Assembly (NCBI RefSeq): GCF_017873175.1
Contig: NZ_JAGGJW010000010.1
Coordinates: 1 to 64,000 of the forward strand
DNA: 64,000 bases
From: Neorhizobium petrolearium
Lineage (GTDB): Bacteria; Pseudomonadota; Alphaproteobacteria; Rhizobiales; Rhizobiaceae
Direction of reading: 5' to 3'
Made by a program: the position numbers and the translations under genes. The notes under the pieces are model-generated. The model was given only the letters and a program-made list of their open reading frames with translations, was not told the DNA's origin and made no database searches. Below are positions 25,234-34,338 of the stretch, piece after piece (within the stretch, counting starts at the first letter, position 1; each line of letters starts with the position of its first letter).

Positions 25234-26244
25234 CTACTCAGCAAAAGGATCAACGAGCACTTTGCATTGCGTTGTACGCTTGCGCAGAGCCTCGAACGTT
25301 GCCGGCATATCCTTCAGGCCGACGAGATCCGAAATCAGATTTTGTGGCGCGAAGCGGCCGGAATCCAGCGCGTCGATCGAGTTTGCAAATTCGTGCATGT
25401 TGAAGAAGACCGACATGATGATCGTGACTTCCTTGGAGATCGCCCGGAAAGAGTCCATGTGATCGGGTGCAGTGCAAAGTCCGAGCACCACGACCTTGCC
25501 GCGCGGGCGAACCAGCGAGATGCAGTGATCGATCATGCCCGGTCGCCCCACGCATTCGAACACGATGTCCGGCAGCCCGTCGCAGGCTGTCGCAACCTTG
25601 CCTGCGACCTCCTCGTCCGAGACAACGAATCCCGTTGCGCCGAGAGCCATCGTGCGCTCCGCCTGCAAATCCGTCAGGTCCGCCAGCACGACCTTGCGCG
25701 CACCCTGCCGCCGCGCCCAGAAAGCAACGGCAAGCCCGATGGCGCCGGCGCCGACGATCAGGACCGTGTCCCCGGGCTTCATCGCCGATTGGGTCACGCC
25801 GTGCAGTCCAACCGCCAGCGGTTCCGCCAGCGCGCCATCGGCGGCAGAAATCCCCCATGGCAATCGCCGGCACTGATGCGCCTCGACTGCGGCATATTGG
25901 GCGTAGCCGCCACCGATCAACGTCATTTTCTCGCACCACGCAGGTTCGCCACGCAGGCAGGATGCGCAGGTTCCGCATCCGCGGATCGGGGCGACGCTCA
26001 CCTGATCGCCGACCTTCAGCCCACCGGCATCGCCGCCGACTTCGACGATCTCGCCGGAAAATTCGTGGCCGAGCACGTCGCCCTTGCGAACGCCGAACAC
26101 TTCCTCTGCGGTCATGTGCAGATCGCTGCCGCAAATTCCGCATCGGCAGATCTTGAGAAGAAGCTGCCCGCGCTGAGGTTTCGGGTCATCGACATCGCCG
26201 ATGACGAGCGGTTTGCCGATCGTGTCGAAAAGCGCTGCTTTCAT
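25234..26244 (-). CDS. zinc-dependent alcohol dehydrogenase (MDR family)
   Basis: A 336-residue medium-chain dehydrogenase. Catalytic zinc ligands are Cys38 (CGICGSD) and the GHE pair at ~59-61. Structural zinc cysteines are at about 90, 93, 96 and 104 (GCGTCASC plus WC). NAD(P) binding is through VGAGAIGLAVAFWARR. The start at 26244 has GGAGG and forms an ATGA overlap with the end of the upstream permease. A long frame reaching to 26715 is a false extension through that permease. It is the last gene of the HAAT-type ABC operon and probably oxidises the imported compound or a product of it. Confidence 0.9.
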   Translation of the reverse strand: MKAALFDTIGKPLVIGDVDDPKPQRGQLLLKICRCGICGSDLHMTAEEVFGVRKGDVLGHEFSGEIVEVGGDAGGLKVGDQVSVAPIRGCGTCASCLRGEPAWCEKMTLIGGGYAQYAAVEAHQCRRLPWGISAADGALAEPLAVGLHGVTQSAMKPGDTVLIVGAGAIGLAVAFWARRQGARKVVLADLTDLQAERTMALGATGFVVSDEEVAGKVATACDGLPDIVFECVGRPGMIDHCISLVRPRGKVVVLGLCTAPDHMDSFRAISKEVTIIMSVFFNMHEFANSIDALDSGRFAPQNLISDLVGLKDMPATFEALRKRTTQCKVLVDPFAE

Positions 26245-27311
26245 TGCGGCCTCCCGGTCGCGGTCTGTGACGGCATGATCAGTTTGCGACCGACGGGGAA
26301 AAGCGGAATGTGGATGCGGCTTACGATCAGGCCCCAGATGCCCTGCCGGGCGTAAAGAGCGGTCAACAATGTCATCAGGCCGAGCACGACCATGTAGACC
26401 GCGCCATATTGCGCGAAGAAGCGGTCCGCGACGAAATAGATGAGCGCGCCGACAAGCACGCCTTCGATGGTGCCGATGCCGCCGACCATGACGATGAAGA
26501 TGCAGATATTCGCCCAGCTCGGATTGAAGCCCGCCGCGGGCGTGATGCGCAGCTGCGCCATGTAGTAGATCGACCCGGCAAGCCCGGTTCCCATGGCGGC
26601 GGCGACGAAGATCAGGAAGCGCAGCCGCTTGACGTTGACTCCTTGGCTTTCGGCGGCGACAGGATTGTCGCGCATGGCGGTCAGCGCCAGGCCATGCCGC
26701 GAGCGCAATAGCCAATAGCTGCCGCCGACGGTCGCCAGAAGCATGGAGGCGCAGAGCCAGATGATCCCGACTTCCCGCTCATGAAGGGAATACTGGCTCA
26801 TGACGCGAAGGGTCATGCCCGAGCCGGCGTTGACATAATCGATGTTCAACACGATGAGCTTGACCGCTTCCGCCACGACCCAGGTGCCGATGGCGAAATA
26901 AGGGCCGTCGAGCCGGTGCAGCAGAGCGTAGGTCGGAAGTGCCAACAGGCCGGGGACAAGAACGCTGAGCCAGACGGCCAGAAACGGATTGATCCCGAAA
27001 TTGGACGTCAGCACGAACATCGTGTAGCCGGCAACGCCGACAAAGGCCTGCTGGCCGACGGAGACGAGACCCGCATAGCCGGCGAGCAGGTTCCACATCT
27101 GGGCGATCGCCAGATAGACCGAGAATTCCACCACCCAGCGAATATGGCCGGATTGTCCCCACCAGGGCATCGTCACCATGGCGACAAGGAGGACGATGCA
27201 GGCCGCCGCCGCGATCCGGCTGGAACCGGTATGGCGGATCACGGTGACATCATGGGCGGGTGGCGCGAGTGTGCCGGCATTTGCCAGGAGGGCTGTGTTC
27301 GCCGTGGTCAT
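26241..27311 (-). CDS. HAAT-type ABC transporter permease (LivM type)
   Basis: A 356-residue inner-membrane permease of the branched-chain amino-acid class. Motifs are NLLAGYAGLVSVGQQAFVGVAGY, YFAIGTWVVAEAVKL, NPVAAESQGVNVKRLRFLIFVAAA and VMVGGIGTIEGVLVGA. It starts 4 nt after the LivH-type gene and its stop overlaps the dehydrogenase start. Transporters of this class also import aromatic and other organic acids. The neighbouring enzymes argue for such a substrate rather than leucine. Confidence 0.9.
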   Translation of the reverse strand: MTTANTALLANAGTLAPPAHDVTVIRHTGSSRIAAAACIVLLVAMVTMPWWGQSGHIRWVVEFSVYLAIAQMWNLLAGYAGLVSVGQQAFVGVAGYTMFVLTSNFGINPFLAVWLSVLVPGLLALPTYALLHRLDGPYFAIGTWVVAEAVKLIVLNIDYVNAGSGMTLRVMSQYSLHEREVGIIWLCASMLLATVGGSYWLLRSRHGLALTAMRDNPVAAESQGVNVKRLRFLIFVAAAMGTGLAGSIYYMAQLRITPAAGFNPSWANICIFIVMVGGIGTIEGVLVGALIYFVADRFFAQYGAVYMVVLGLMTLLTALYARQGIWGLIVSRIHIPLFPVGRKLIMPSQTATGRPQ

Positions 27312-27315
27312 GGAT

Positions 27316-28173
27316 TCAACCTTTGCTCATCAGGCCTTGCGGGCGGGTGGCAAGGACGGTCAGGAAAACGAGATGGCCGGCGAGGGTCCCGAAGCCCGGA
27401 TCGATGCGGAAGCCGATAGCCTGTGCGATGCCGAGCACCATCGATCCGACAAAGCCGCCCCAGATCGACCCCATGCCGCCGATGATGACGGCCTCGAAGG
27501 CGTAGATCAGCTGGGCCGGCCCGTCGGCAGGCGAGACGGTGGCGCGGAGCGCGAAGAAGACGCCTGACAGGCCGAGAATGCCCACCGCGATGGCGGTGGC
27601 ATAGGCATAGACGACCCGAGGATTGACGCCCGTCATTGCCGCAGCCTCCGTATCTGCGGCGGCAGCGCGCAGCGCGCGGCCGAAACGGGTGCGGCGCATG
27701 GTGAGGTCGAGGCCGCCGGTCAGCAGCGTTGCCGCGATCAGGATCAGGACAGGCAGCAGGCCAATATAGATTCCGCCGACATTGACAGAGGCCGCTTCGA
27801 TGCCGCCACCGCTCATCGAGCGGGTATCGGCCGACCAGATTTCCAGCATCAGGTTCTGAAGCGCGATCGACAGGCCGAAGGTGGCGATCAGCGAGGGTAG
27901 CGAGTCTGCGCCGACCACCTTGTTCAGCACGAATTTCTGCAGGCCCCAGCCGATCAGCGCCGCCAGCGGCACCAGGACCAGGACCAGGGGCAGCGGTCCG
28001 AGCCCGACAGCGACCGACAGCGTTATGCCGATCAGCGCAAGCAGTACGACGAGGTCGCCGTGGGCGATATTGACGATCCGCATCACGCCGAACATCAGCG
28101 CCATGCCGAGCGCATATTGCGCATACATGCCGCCGAGCAGAACACCCTGGATCAATGCGTCAAGCCACTTCAT
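27316..28173 (-). CDS. HAAT-type ABC transporter permease (LivH type)
   Basis: A 285-residue inner-membrane permease. LIQGVLLGGMYAQYALGMALMFGVM at the N-terminus, RIVNIAHGDLVVL, GVNPRVVYAYATAIAVGILGLSGV and AVIIGGMGSIWGGFVGSMVLG are typical of LivH. Its start overlaps the end of the LivF-type ATPase by 14 nt. It pairs with the LivM-type subunit. Confidence 0.9.
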   Translation of the reverse strand: MKWLDALIQGVLLGGMYAQYALGMALMFGVMRIVNIAHGDLVVLLALIGITLSVAVGLGPLPLVLVLVPLAALIGWGLQKFVLNKVVGADSLPSLIATFGLSIALQNLMLEIWSADTRSMSGGGIEAASVNVGGIYIGLLPVLILIAATLLTGGLDLTMRRTRFGRALRAAAADTEAAAMTGVNPRVVYAYATAIAVGILGLSGVFFALRATVSPADGPAQLIYAFEAVIIGGMGSIWGGFVGSMVLGIAQAIGFRIDPGFGTLAGHLVFLTVLATRPQGLMSKG

Positions 28174-28894
28174 GACCGGCTCCGAAATAAGCTTGCGCGA
28201 TATCCGCGCGGGTCACCTCAGACGACGTGCTTTCAAGGGTGATATGGCCCTCGAGCATGCAGTAGAGGCGGTTGGAGGCGCGCTGGGCGAGCATGACGTC
28301 CTGCTCCACCAACACGATCGAAGTGCCTGTGCGGGCGATTTCCGGCAGGACCTCGTAGATTTCCCGGATCACTTTCGGCGCAAGGCCGAGCGAGATTTCG
28401 TCGCAAAGCAGGAGCCGCGGCTGGGCGAGAAGCGCGCGGCCGATCGCCACCATCTGCTGCTGCCCCCCGGAGAGCTTCTCCACCTGAGCGTTGCGCTTTT
28501 CCTGAAGGATTGGAAAGAGCCTGTATATGCGCTCAAGCGTCCAGGTCTTGTCGCCGGTCTTGCGGGCATGATCGATGGCGACCTTGAGATTGTCTTCCAC
28601 CGACATGCCGGCAAAGAGCCGCCGTCCTTCCGGCACCATGGCGACGCCGAGCTGAACCATGTGATGCGGCGGGTTGCCGCCGACCGGCTGATCCTCGAAG
28701 AGGACCATGTCGCGCCCGACGGGCAGCAGACCCATGAGCGCGCGCAGGAATGTCGACTTGCCGGCGCCATTAGCTCCGATCAGGGCGACGACCTCGCCGG
28801 CGGCAATGCGGAAATCGACGGAAAACAAGGCCTGGAAGTCGCCGTAGCGGGCGCTGAGGCTCCTTGTCGCAAGAAGATGTGGCGTGGGCGTCAT
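28160..28894 (-). CDS. HAAT-type ABC transporter ATP-binding protein (LivF type)
   Basis: A 244-residue ATPase with Walker A GANGAGKST, VPEGRRLFAGMSVEDNL (a LivF landmark), signature LSGGQQQMVAIGRALL, Walker B LLLCDEISLGLAPK and switch LVEQDVMLA. A 4-nt overlap couples it to the upstream LivG-type gene. One of the two ATPases of the importer. Confidence 0.92.
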   Translation of the reverse strand: MTPTPHLLATRSLSARYGDFQALFSVDFRIAAGEVVALIGANGAGKSTFLRALMGLLPVGRDMVLFEDQPVGGNPPHHMVQLGVAMVPEGRRLFAGMSVEDNLKVAIDHARKTGDKTWTLERIYRLFPILQEKRNAQVEKLSGGQQQMVAIGRALLAQPRLLLCDEISLGLAPKVIREIYEVLPEIARTGTSIVLVEQDVMLAQRASNRLYCMLEGHITLESTSSEVTRADIAQAYFGAGHEVA

Positions 28895-29616
28895 GCCTCG
28901 ATCCCCATGTAAACGCGCTGGACATCCGGATTGGAGATCACCTCCCTTGGAGGCCCGTCGGCGATCTTCTCGCCGAAGTTCAGGACGAGAAGCCGGTCGG
29001 CCACCGCCATGATCGCGTTGAGAACGTGCTCGATCCAGATGATCGTGATGTTGCGCTGCCGGATCTGCCGGACGAGTTCGACCAGTTGGCGGGCTTCCTC
29101 TTCCGTGAGCCCGCCGGCAATTTCATCGAGCAGGAGCAGCGTCGGGTTGCTTGCCAGCGCGCGCGCCAGCTCAAGCCGCTTTCTGTCGAGAAGCGTGAGA
29201 GAGCCGGCCGCGAGATTGGCCTTGGCCGAAAGTCCGCATTCAGCAAGGATCGTCGCGCAGAAGGCGTTCGCCTGCTTTTCGCTGAGCGACGCACCGAACA
29301 TAGCGGCGACCATCAGGTTTTCAAACGTCGTCATGCCCGCATAGGGCTTCGGGATCTGATAGGTGCGGCCGATGCCGCGGCGACAGCGCTTGTGCGGCGG
29401 CTCGGAGCGCAGCGCCTCGCCGTTAAAGGTGAACGCGCCGGCATCCAGCGTGGCATCGCCACTGATCATGTTGAACAGCGTCGTCTTGCCGGCGCCGTTT
29501 GGTCCCAATATGCCAAGGATTTCCCCGGCATGGACCTCGATATCCACGCCCTGCAGGACCCTCAACGCACCATAGGACTTGGATATCCCGGTGCCCGATA
29601 GAATGATCTGCCCCAT
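28891..29616 (-). CDS. HAAT-type ABC transporter ATP-binding protein (LivG type)
   Basis: A 241-residue ATPase with Walker A GPNGAGKTT and RRGIGRTYQIPKPYAGMTTFENL (LivG landmark). The signature position reads LTLLDRKRLELARAL in place of LSGGQ, as is usual in LivG. Walker B is LLLLDEIAGGLTEEE and the switch is WIEHVLNAI. It is downstream of the binding-protein gene across a strong hairpin. Confidence 0.92.
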   Translation of the reverse strand: MGQIILSGTGISKSYGALRVLQGVDIEVHAGEILGILGPNGAGKTTLFNMISGDATLDAGAFTFNGEALRSEPPHKRCRRGIGRTYQIPKPYAGMTTFENLMVAAMFGASLSEKQANAFCATILAECGLSAKANLAAGSLTLLDRKRLELARALASNPTLLLLDEIAGGLTEEEARQLVELVRQIRQRNITIIWIEHVLNAIMAVADRLLVLNFGEKIADGPPREVISNPDVQRVYMGIEA

Positions 29617-29647
29617 CGCATGCTCTTCTTATTTAGCGAAAACTGCA

Positions 29648-29680
29648 CTCCCGGACGAACCGAAACCGGTCGTCCGGGAG
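29648..29680 (-). terminator. 11-bp hairpin between binding-protein and LivG-type genes
   Basis: CTCCCGGACGA (29648-29658) pairs with TCGTCCGGGAG (29670-29680). On the minus strand it directly follows the binding-protein stop and is followed by a short T run. Such hairpins often stabilise the binding-protein message and attenuate the downstream permease and ATPase genes. Confidence 0.55.
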
Positions 29681-29692
29681 CGTTTTAGTGCA

Positions 29693-30988
29693 TTACGACC
29701 ACTTGATCGGCTGCAGCTTGGCTTCCGGCTGGATGAGCTTGCTGACAGAGTTGTCGACGATCTTGAGATCGTACATCCACTTGTCGCTCTTCATCCATTG
29801 GCCGCCGAAGATCGGCGTCTTGCAGATGTTGGCATGCGGGCCGGTGCCGAACTTGATCGGGCCGACAAGCGTGTTGAGGTCGGTCGCCTTCAGGGCATCG
29901 CGCACGGAGGTGCGATCCATGGGATCCTTCGCGCGCTTCAGGGTGTCGATGGCAACTTCCCAGAGCGCGTGGGCATAGCCCAGCGGCTGGATCCATTGCT
30001 TCTTCATCTTGGCTTCCCAAGCGTTGGCCACATCGCGGCTGACTTCGCCGGTCAGCGACGACTTGAACGGGAAGGCCGGTGTCCACCAGACTTCCGAGCT
30101 CATGCCTTCGCCGAGCGGTCCCATGGCCTCGACGCCGGAGGGGAAGAGCAGGGCGGCAGCAACGGTCACGACCGTCGGATTGAACTTCTGTTGGCTGCAC
30201 TGGGTGATGAAGGTCTTCAGGTCCGACACATAGGTGATGCCGCCGACGATATCGCAGCCGCCGCTCTTGTATTCAGAAATCTGCGCGGAGAAATCGTTCG
30301 TGCGCGGTTGGAACATGCTCGGCACGATCGTCTTGAAGCCGGCCTTCTCGACCGCAGGCGGCAGGCCGTAGTCGCGGTTGCCCCAGGTCTCGCCGTCCGC
30401 GTTGCGCGGAAAAAGCATGCCAACATTCTTGTTCGTCTCGACCGACTGCCAGAGACCGACGAAGGTTGCGAGCGCGTCCTCCAGGCCCCAGAAGAAGTGA
30501 TAGGTCCAGTCGAAAGGCTTCTTGTCGCCGCCACGCGGCATGACGAAGGCCTGCCAGGGGGCAGCGGACGAGATGCTGGGCACGCCGTTCAGCTCGGCCT
30601 GATCGGCTGCCGAGTTGATGACATCGGTGGTCGAGGCCGGGATCAGAAGCTGGACGTTGTCGTTCAGGATCAGTTCGCCTGCGAGTTCGGCCGACTTGTT
30701 GGGATCCGACTGGGCGTCGCGCACCAGGATCTCGACCTCATAGGTCTTGCCGTTGTTCTGGATGCCGTTTGCCAGCAGCCCCTTGATGATGTCAACCGTG
30801 TAGCCGTCGGACTCGCCGAAGGGCGAAAGCGGGCCTGTCAGCGGGCTGATGAACCCCACTTTGATCGTGCCGCCGGATGCCCGGACCAGTCCAGGCATGG
30901 CGAGCGTCGCGGCAGCCGCCCCCATGGTTTTCAATGCGGTGCGACGCGATAGTCGCATCCGATTGATGCCTTCCAATAATGTTTTCAT
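29693..30988 (-). CDS. HAAT-type substrate-binding protein, Tat signal
   Basis: A 431-residue periplasmic binding protein (branched-chain amino-acid/amide type). The N-terminus carries a twin-arginine signal (RLSRRTALKTMGAAAATLA, Arg15-Arg16) ending near ASG, so it is probably exported folded. IKVGFISPLTGPLSPFGESD and LILNDNVQLLIPASTTDVIN are family motifs. It is the first gene of the transporter set. Related proteins bind amides, urea, aromatic acids or amino acids. Ligand unknown. Confidence 0.88.
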   Translation of the reverse strand: MKTLLEGINRMRLSRRTALKTMGAAAATLAMPGLVRASGGTIKVGFISPLTGPLSPFGESDGYTVDIIKGLLANGIQNNGKTYEVEILVRDAQSDPNKSAELAGELILNDNVQLLIPASTTDVINSAADQAELNGVPSISSAAPWQAFVMPRGGDKKPFDWTYHFFWGLEDALATFVGLWQSVETNKNVGMLFPRNADGETWGNRDYGLPPAVEKAGFKTIVPSMFQPRTNDFSAQISEYKSGGCDIVGGITYVSDLKTFITQCSQQKFNPTVVTVAAALLFPSGVEAMGPLGEGMSSEVWWTPAFPFKSSLTGEVSRDVANAWEAKMKKQWIQPLGYAHALWEVAIDTLKRAKDPMDRTSVRDALKATDLNTLVGPIKFGTGPHANICKTPIFGGQWMKSDKWMYDLKIVDNSVSKLIQPEAKLQPIKWS

Positions 30989-31054
30989 GCTCTCCTCCCG
31001 TTGTTGGAAAATCGGCGACGGATCATCTCCTCCATGCCCGCCGCCTCCGATGAA

Positions 31055-31888
31055 TCAGTCGCCGGGGCGCAGATGCAGCCCCCCGTCGATCACCATCTGT
31101 GCACCCGTCACGTAGGACGAGGCGGGCGAGGCGAGATAGAGCGCCAGCCCCTTGATTTCGGATGTTTCAGCCACGCGATGCAGGACCGACCATTTCTCGA
31201 AGGCAGCGCGGTCGGCGACGTTGCGCAACCGTCCTCCGGCGATATTGGTAATGAATGGCCCCGGCGCGATGGCATTGACGAGAATGTTGTAGCGGCCGAG
31301 TTCCATCGCCGCCTGGCGAACCAGATGCGCCACACCCGCCTTGGCCGGCATGTAGGGCGTGCCGACAATGCCGTCATTGTAGAGCGCGGCGCAGGACGAT
31401 GTCGCGATGATCCGCCCGCCGCCCGTCTGCTTCATGTAATGCGCCGAAAGCTTGATCGTGTTGAAGACGCTCGTCAGGTTGGTGGCGATCACCTTGTCCC
31501 AATGCTCGTCCTCGAGATTGTCGATCTCGCCATGCGGATTGCGCTCGCCCTCGGGGGTCAGGAAACCCGGCCCCGCATCAATGCCGGCATTGGCAAAGAC
31601 GATATCGATGCTGCCGTGTTCGGCGAAGACCTTGGCAAAGGCTTCCGCCATGTTCGTTCGGTCGGTGACATCGACGATCTGGCCCCAGACATTGCCGCCC
31701 CAGATGTTACCGTCGGCCCGACGCAGTTCCTCAATCGTGCTGTCGAGTTCGGCGCGGTTGATGTCGAACAGGCACACTTTGGCGCCGTTCTCCGCCAGAA
31801 CCTCCGCATAAGCGCGGCCAAGCCCGCTGGCCGCGCCTGTGACGATGGCCGACTTTCCGGCCACATTGAACATTTCCTGCAATGACAT
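31055..31888 (-). CDS. SDR-family oxidoreductase
   Basis: A 277-residue classical short-chain dehydrogenase. The cofactor motif is TGAASGLGRAYAE (about residues 17-29), with NAGIDAGPGF, then SSCAALYNDGIVGTPYMPAKAG giving the catalytic Ser and Tyr-x3-Lys, and the C-terminal YVTGAQMVIDGGLHL. NAD preference is suggested by Asp in LFDINRAE. It lies between the cupin gene and the transporter, so it is probably part of the same catabolic operon. Confidence 0.9.
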   Translation of the reverse strand: MSLQEMFNVAGKSAIVTGAASGLGRAYAEVLAENGAKVCLFDINRAELDSTIEELRRADGNIWGGNVWGQIVDVTDRTNMAEAFAKVFAEHGSIDIVFANAGIDAGPGFLTPEGERNPHGEIDNLEDEHWDKVIATNLTSVFNTIKLSAHYMKQTGGGRIIATSSCAALYNDGIVGTPYMPAKAGVAHLVRQAAMELGRYNILVNAIAPGPFITNIAGGRLRNVADRAAFEKWSVLHRVAETSEIKGLALYLASPASSYVTGAQMVIDGGLHLRPGD

Positions 31889-31917
31889 GCGAGCAATCCG
31901 TATCTGGATGAAAGGTT

Positions 31918-32433
31918 TCAGATGAACATTTCGTGGTTGATCGGAATGCCCTTTTCCTCGCAGTAGCTCGTGTAGTGATTGATGAACCAGAAGACGTCGG
32001 CGGTGAAGTCGTACTGGCCCTTGTCGTCGTAGAATTCGATCGGACCATTGATCCAGAAAATGGCCTTCACCCCGTTCGGATCGTCGGAATAGAGCGTGTG
32101 GTCCGTGCCGGGCAGTTCGTAGATGAAGTCGCCCGGACGTGCGACCCAGCTGTATTCGTAATAGGCGAACGAGCCTTCCAGCGTCAGTGCCGAGACGACG
32201 CCGCGATGGCGATGGGTGCCGATCCTGCCGCCGCCCTTGACCCAGAGGATGTTGGCCACCGAGTTGGTGCGCACATCGAAACAGAAATGCTTGATCGCGG
32301 CGCTGTCGCCGAAGGGGACCCAGGGATTTTTGTCATCGTCACCCGGAATATGGGCGCCCTCACGGGCATATTTCAGGATCGTCTGGTGATGCGGTTCTTC
32401 CGGAAGTTTGACGATCTGCGCCAGCTTGTTCAT
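31918..32433 (-). CDS. cupin protein, 2,4'-dihydroxyacetophenone dioxygenase-like
   Basis: A 171-residue single-domain cupin. The metal motif is GTHRHRGVVSALTLEG (His-x-His) with later PGDFIYELPGTDHTLY, as in the ChrR-like/2,4'-dihydroxyacetophenone dioxygenase family, which cleaves a C-C bond next to a ketone using iron. It is the promoter-proximal gene of the leftward operon and is divergent from the XylR_N/V4R regulator, itself a family that senses aromatic compounds. An aromatic or aryl-ketone substrate is a reasonable inference. Confidence 0.75.
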   Translation of the reverse strand: MNKLAQIVKLPEEPHHQTILKYAREGAHIPGDDDKNPWVPFGDSAAIKHFCFDVRTNSVANILWVKGGGRIGTHRHRGVVSALTLEGSFAYYEYSWVARPGDFIYELPGTDHTLYSDDPNGVKAIFWINGPIEFYDDKGQYDFTADVFWFINHYTSYCEEKGIPINHEMFI

Positions 32434-32715
32434 GGAAAATCTCCTCCCGATTTTTCCTGTTTCAGCAAGTGGAAGCAGTCTGGGTTTCGCGTTTGAAGAG
32501 GGTCAACGGGATAATTTCTGAAAACTACTAGAACCCCGACATGTCACGATAAGTAACTGACTTGATAACATGAAAATCGTCATTGCAGTGCGGTAACGGC
32601 AGGCGCGCTTATCCATCTTGAAGTTTTCAGTGAATGAAATGATGATATCGGTTTATCATTTCATCAATTTGGCGCCGGGGCAGAATACATCGCGGCCTGG
32701 CGTGAACGGGAGGTC
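32434..32715. promoter_or_regulatory. divergent regulatory region, cupin operon / V4R regulator
   Basis: This 282-bp AT-rich gap holds the promoters of both directions. I found no convincing sigma54 (GG-N10-GC) promoter on either strand. That matters because the adjacent regulator is a degenerate sigma54-activator relative. The most visible site is a 10-bp dyad at 32634-32664. Confidence 0.5.
32634..32664. promoter_or_regulatory. 10-bp inverted repeat, candidate operator
   Basis: ATGAAATGAT (32634-32643) and ATCATTTCAT (32655-32664) are perfect inverse copies with an 11-nt spacer, so their centres are 21 bp (two helical turns) apart. It lies ~52 bp before the regulator start at 32716. This is typical operator geometry for the Fis-type HTH encoded next door. 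Confidence 0.5.
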
Positions 32716-34338
32716 ATGATGAAGATCAACAGCGGTCAGGAGGCGCTTCTCGACCGGGGCGGGCGACCGACCTTGCGCGAATTGCTTGCGCACCTCGTCT
32801 TCAGTCCCGTCAATGGCGTCTTGCGTCTCGGCGACACCCGGATGGTCCTGCAGAGAACGAGCTTTCTCAGCCATCTGCGCGAGGAGATCGTGCGCAATTA
32901 CGGGCGCGAGGATGCATTTGTCCTTCTGATGCGGCTGGGTTTCCAGGCCGGCGTGGAGGACTCCCGTTTTGTCCAGGCGTCCTGGCCCAATCTCGATCCG
33001 GGCGATGCCTTTACCGCCGGCACGAGGCTGCACACCGTCAGCGGCGTTACCCGCGTGGAAACGATCCACAACGATTTCGACTTCAAGAAGGGCAAGTTTT
33101 CGGGGGAGTTCCTCTGGCACGAAAGCGCAGAAGCTTCCGAGCACCGCAAACATTATGGCGACGCTACTGAGCCGGTTTGTTGGTCGCTAGTTGGCTATGC
33201 ATCCGGCTACGCCACCCACTCGCTCGGAAAACTGATCGTCTACAAGGAGATCGAATGTAAGGCGATGGGACACAAACATTGCCGTGTGGTGGGAAAGCCA
33301 GCGGAGGTTTGGAGCGAGGACGATCCCACGGTGCAACTGTTTCGCCGACAGATCATGCCGCGTTATCTCAGTGAGGAAATCCGCGCGCGGCCGCCGCAGG
33401 CCAGTCCGCGGCCGATACCCAAGGATGCGGCCGCGCGGCTTGAAGCCATCGTCGTGGAACCCGTGCGCGTGCAGCTTGAGCGAATTGCCACATCGAGCCT
33501 CCCGGCCCTTATCAGCGGCCCCGTCGGCAGCGGCAAGTCGATTGCTGCCAGCTACCTCGCAAAGCTTGCGGCTCCAGGAACCAAGTCGCTGGACTTCGTG
33601 CCTGGACATGGATTGACACGGGAGAAACTGCTTGCCTTGCTCGCGCCATCGACAAGCCGGTCCGGTATGCGGAAGGTGGTTGTGGTGCAGAATCCGGAGG
33701 TGCTGGATGCGGGTGTTCAGGCATTGCTGGAGAACCATCTGAGAACCGCTCCTGATATGTCACGTCATGCCCCGCTGTTGATCATGTTGACTGAATCGTC
33801 GCCTGCAGCCTTCAGTGCCGACAGTCGCCTGCGTCCAGCGCTTCGATGCATCCTGATGACAGCTCAGATCGTGATGCAGCCGCTGTCACTGCGCCGCAGC
33901 GATATTCCGGAAATTGCGCGCAGTATTGCCGAGAATATTGCCTTGAGAATGCATGTGCCCTTCCGAGAGTTAAGCCCGGGAGCAACACGCCTTCTTTCGG
34001 ACTTGCCATTACGAGAGAACCTGGTTTGCCTTGAGTCAATCTTGACCAAAGCGATGCTGGAGGCGTCACCGCTGCAGCAAATCGAGGCAGCTTCGATTGA
34101 AAAAGCATGGACCGAACTCCGCGTGGATACGACAACCCCGGACATTACCGAACCTCTCAAGGTCGCCGCCCTCTTGGCCCTCGATGCGGAAGGATTTGGA
34201 ATCGAACGGTTGAATGAGATGCTTTATGCACTTGCCATGGAACGCGCCGCAGGAAATGTCGCTCGGGCTGCGCAGTTGCTTGGCCTGACGAGACCGCAAC
34301 TTGCCTACAGACTACATGCAACGAAGGGCCCAATATGA
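32716..34338 (+). CDS. XylR_N/V4R sensor regulator with degenerate sigma54-type AAA+ domain
   Basis: A 540-residue regulator. Residues ~15-110 match the XylR N-terminal activator domain. Residues ~140-195 are the V4R ligand-binding domain with conserved cysteines (C155, C181, C189). Residues ~240-440 resemble an NtrC-type AAA+ module with Walker A GPVGSGKS (268-275). The C-terminus has a Fis-type HTH (NVARAAQLLGLTRPQLAYRL). Two hallmarks are missing: the GAFTGA loop that contacts sigma54, and the Walker B Asp-Glu, where VVVVQN stands instead. LSLRRSDIPEIA corresponds to the usual LRERxxDIPxLA. It probably senses an aromatic or ketone ligand and controls the divergent cupin-SDR-ABC operon without sigma54. 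Confidence 0.85.
   Translation: MMKINSGQEALLDRGGRPTLRELLAHLVFSPVNGVLRLGDTRMVLQRTSFLSHLREEIVRNYGREDAFVLLMRLGFQAGVEDSRFVQASWPNLDPGDAFTAGTRLHTVSGVTRVETIHNDFDFKKGKFSGEFLWHESAEASEHRKHYGDATEPVCWSLVGYASGYATHSLGKLIVYKEIECKAMGHKHCRVVGKPAEVWSEDDPTVQLFRRQIMPRYLSEEIRARPPQASPRPIPKDAAARLEAIVVEPVRVQLERIATSSLPALISGPVGSGKSIAASYLAKLAAPGTKSLDFVPGHGLTREKLLALLAPSTSRSGMRKVVVVQNPEVLDAGVQALLENHLRTAPDMSRHAPLLIMLTESSPAAFSADSRLRPALRCILMTAQIVMQPLSLRRSDIPEIARSIAENIALRMHVPFRELSPGATRLLSDLPLRENLVCLESILTKAMLEASPLQQIEAASIEKAWTELRVDTTTPDITEPLKVAALLALDAEGFGIERLNEMLYALAMERAAGNVARAAQLLGLTRPQLAYRLHATKGPI

Noticed and set aside
32434-32715. Search for a sigma54 promoter for the cupin operon or the regulator
   Set aside because: No GG-N10-GC arrangement with flanking consensus on either strand; the closest (TGGCGCCGGGGCA near 32670) has the wrong spacing.
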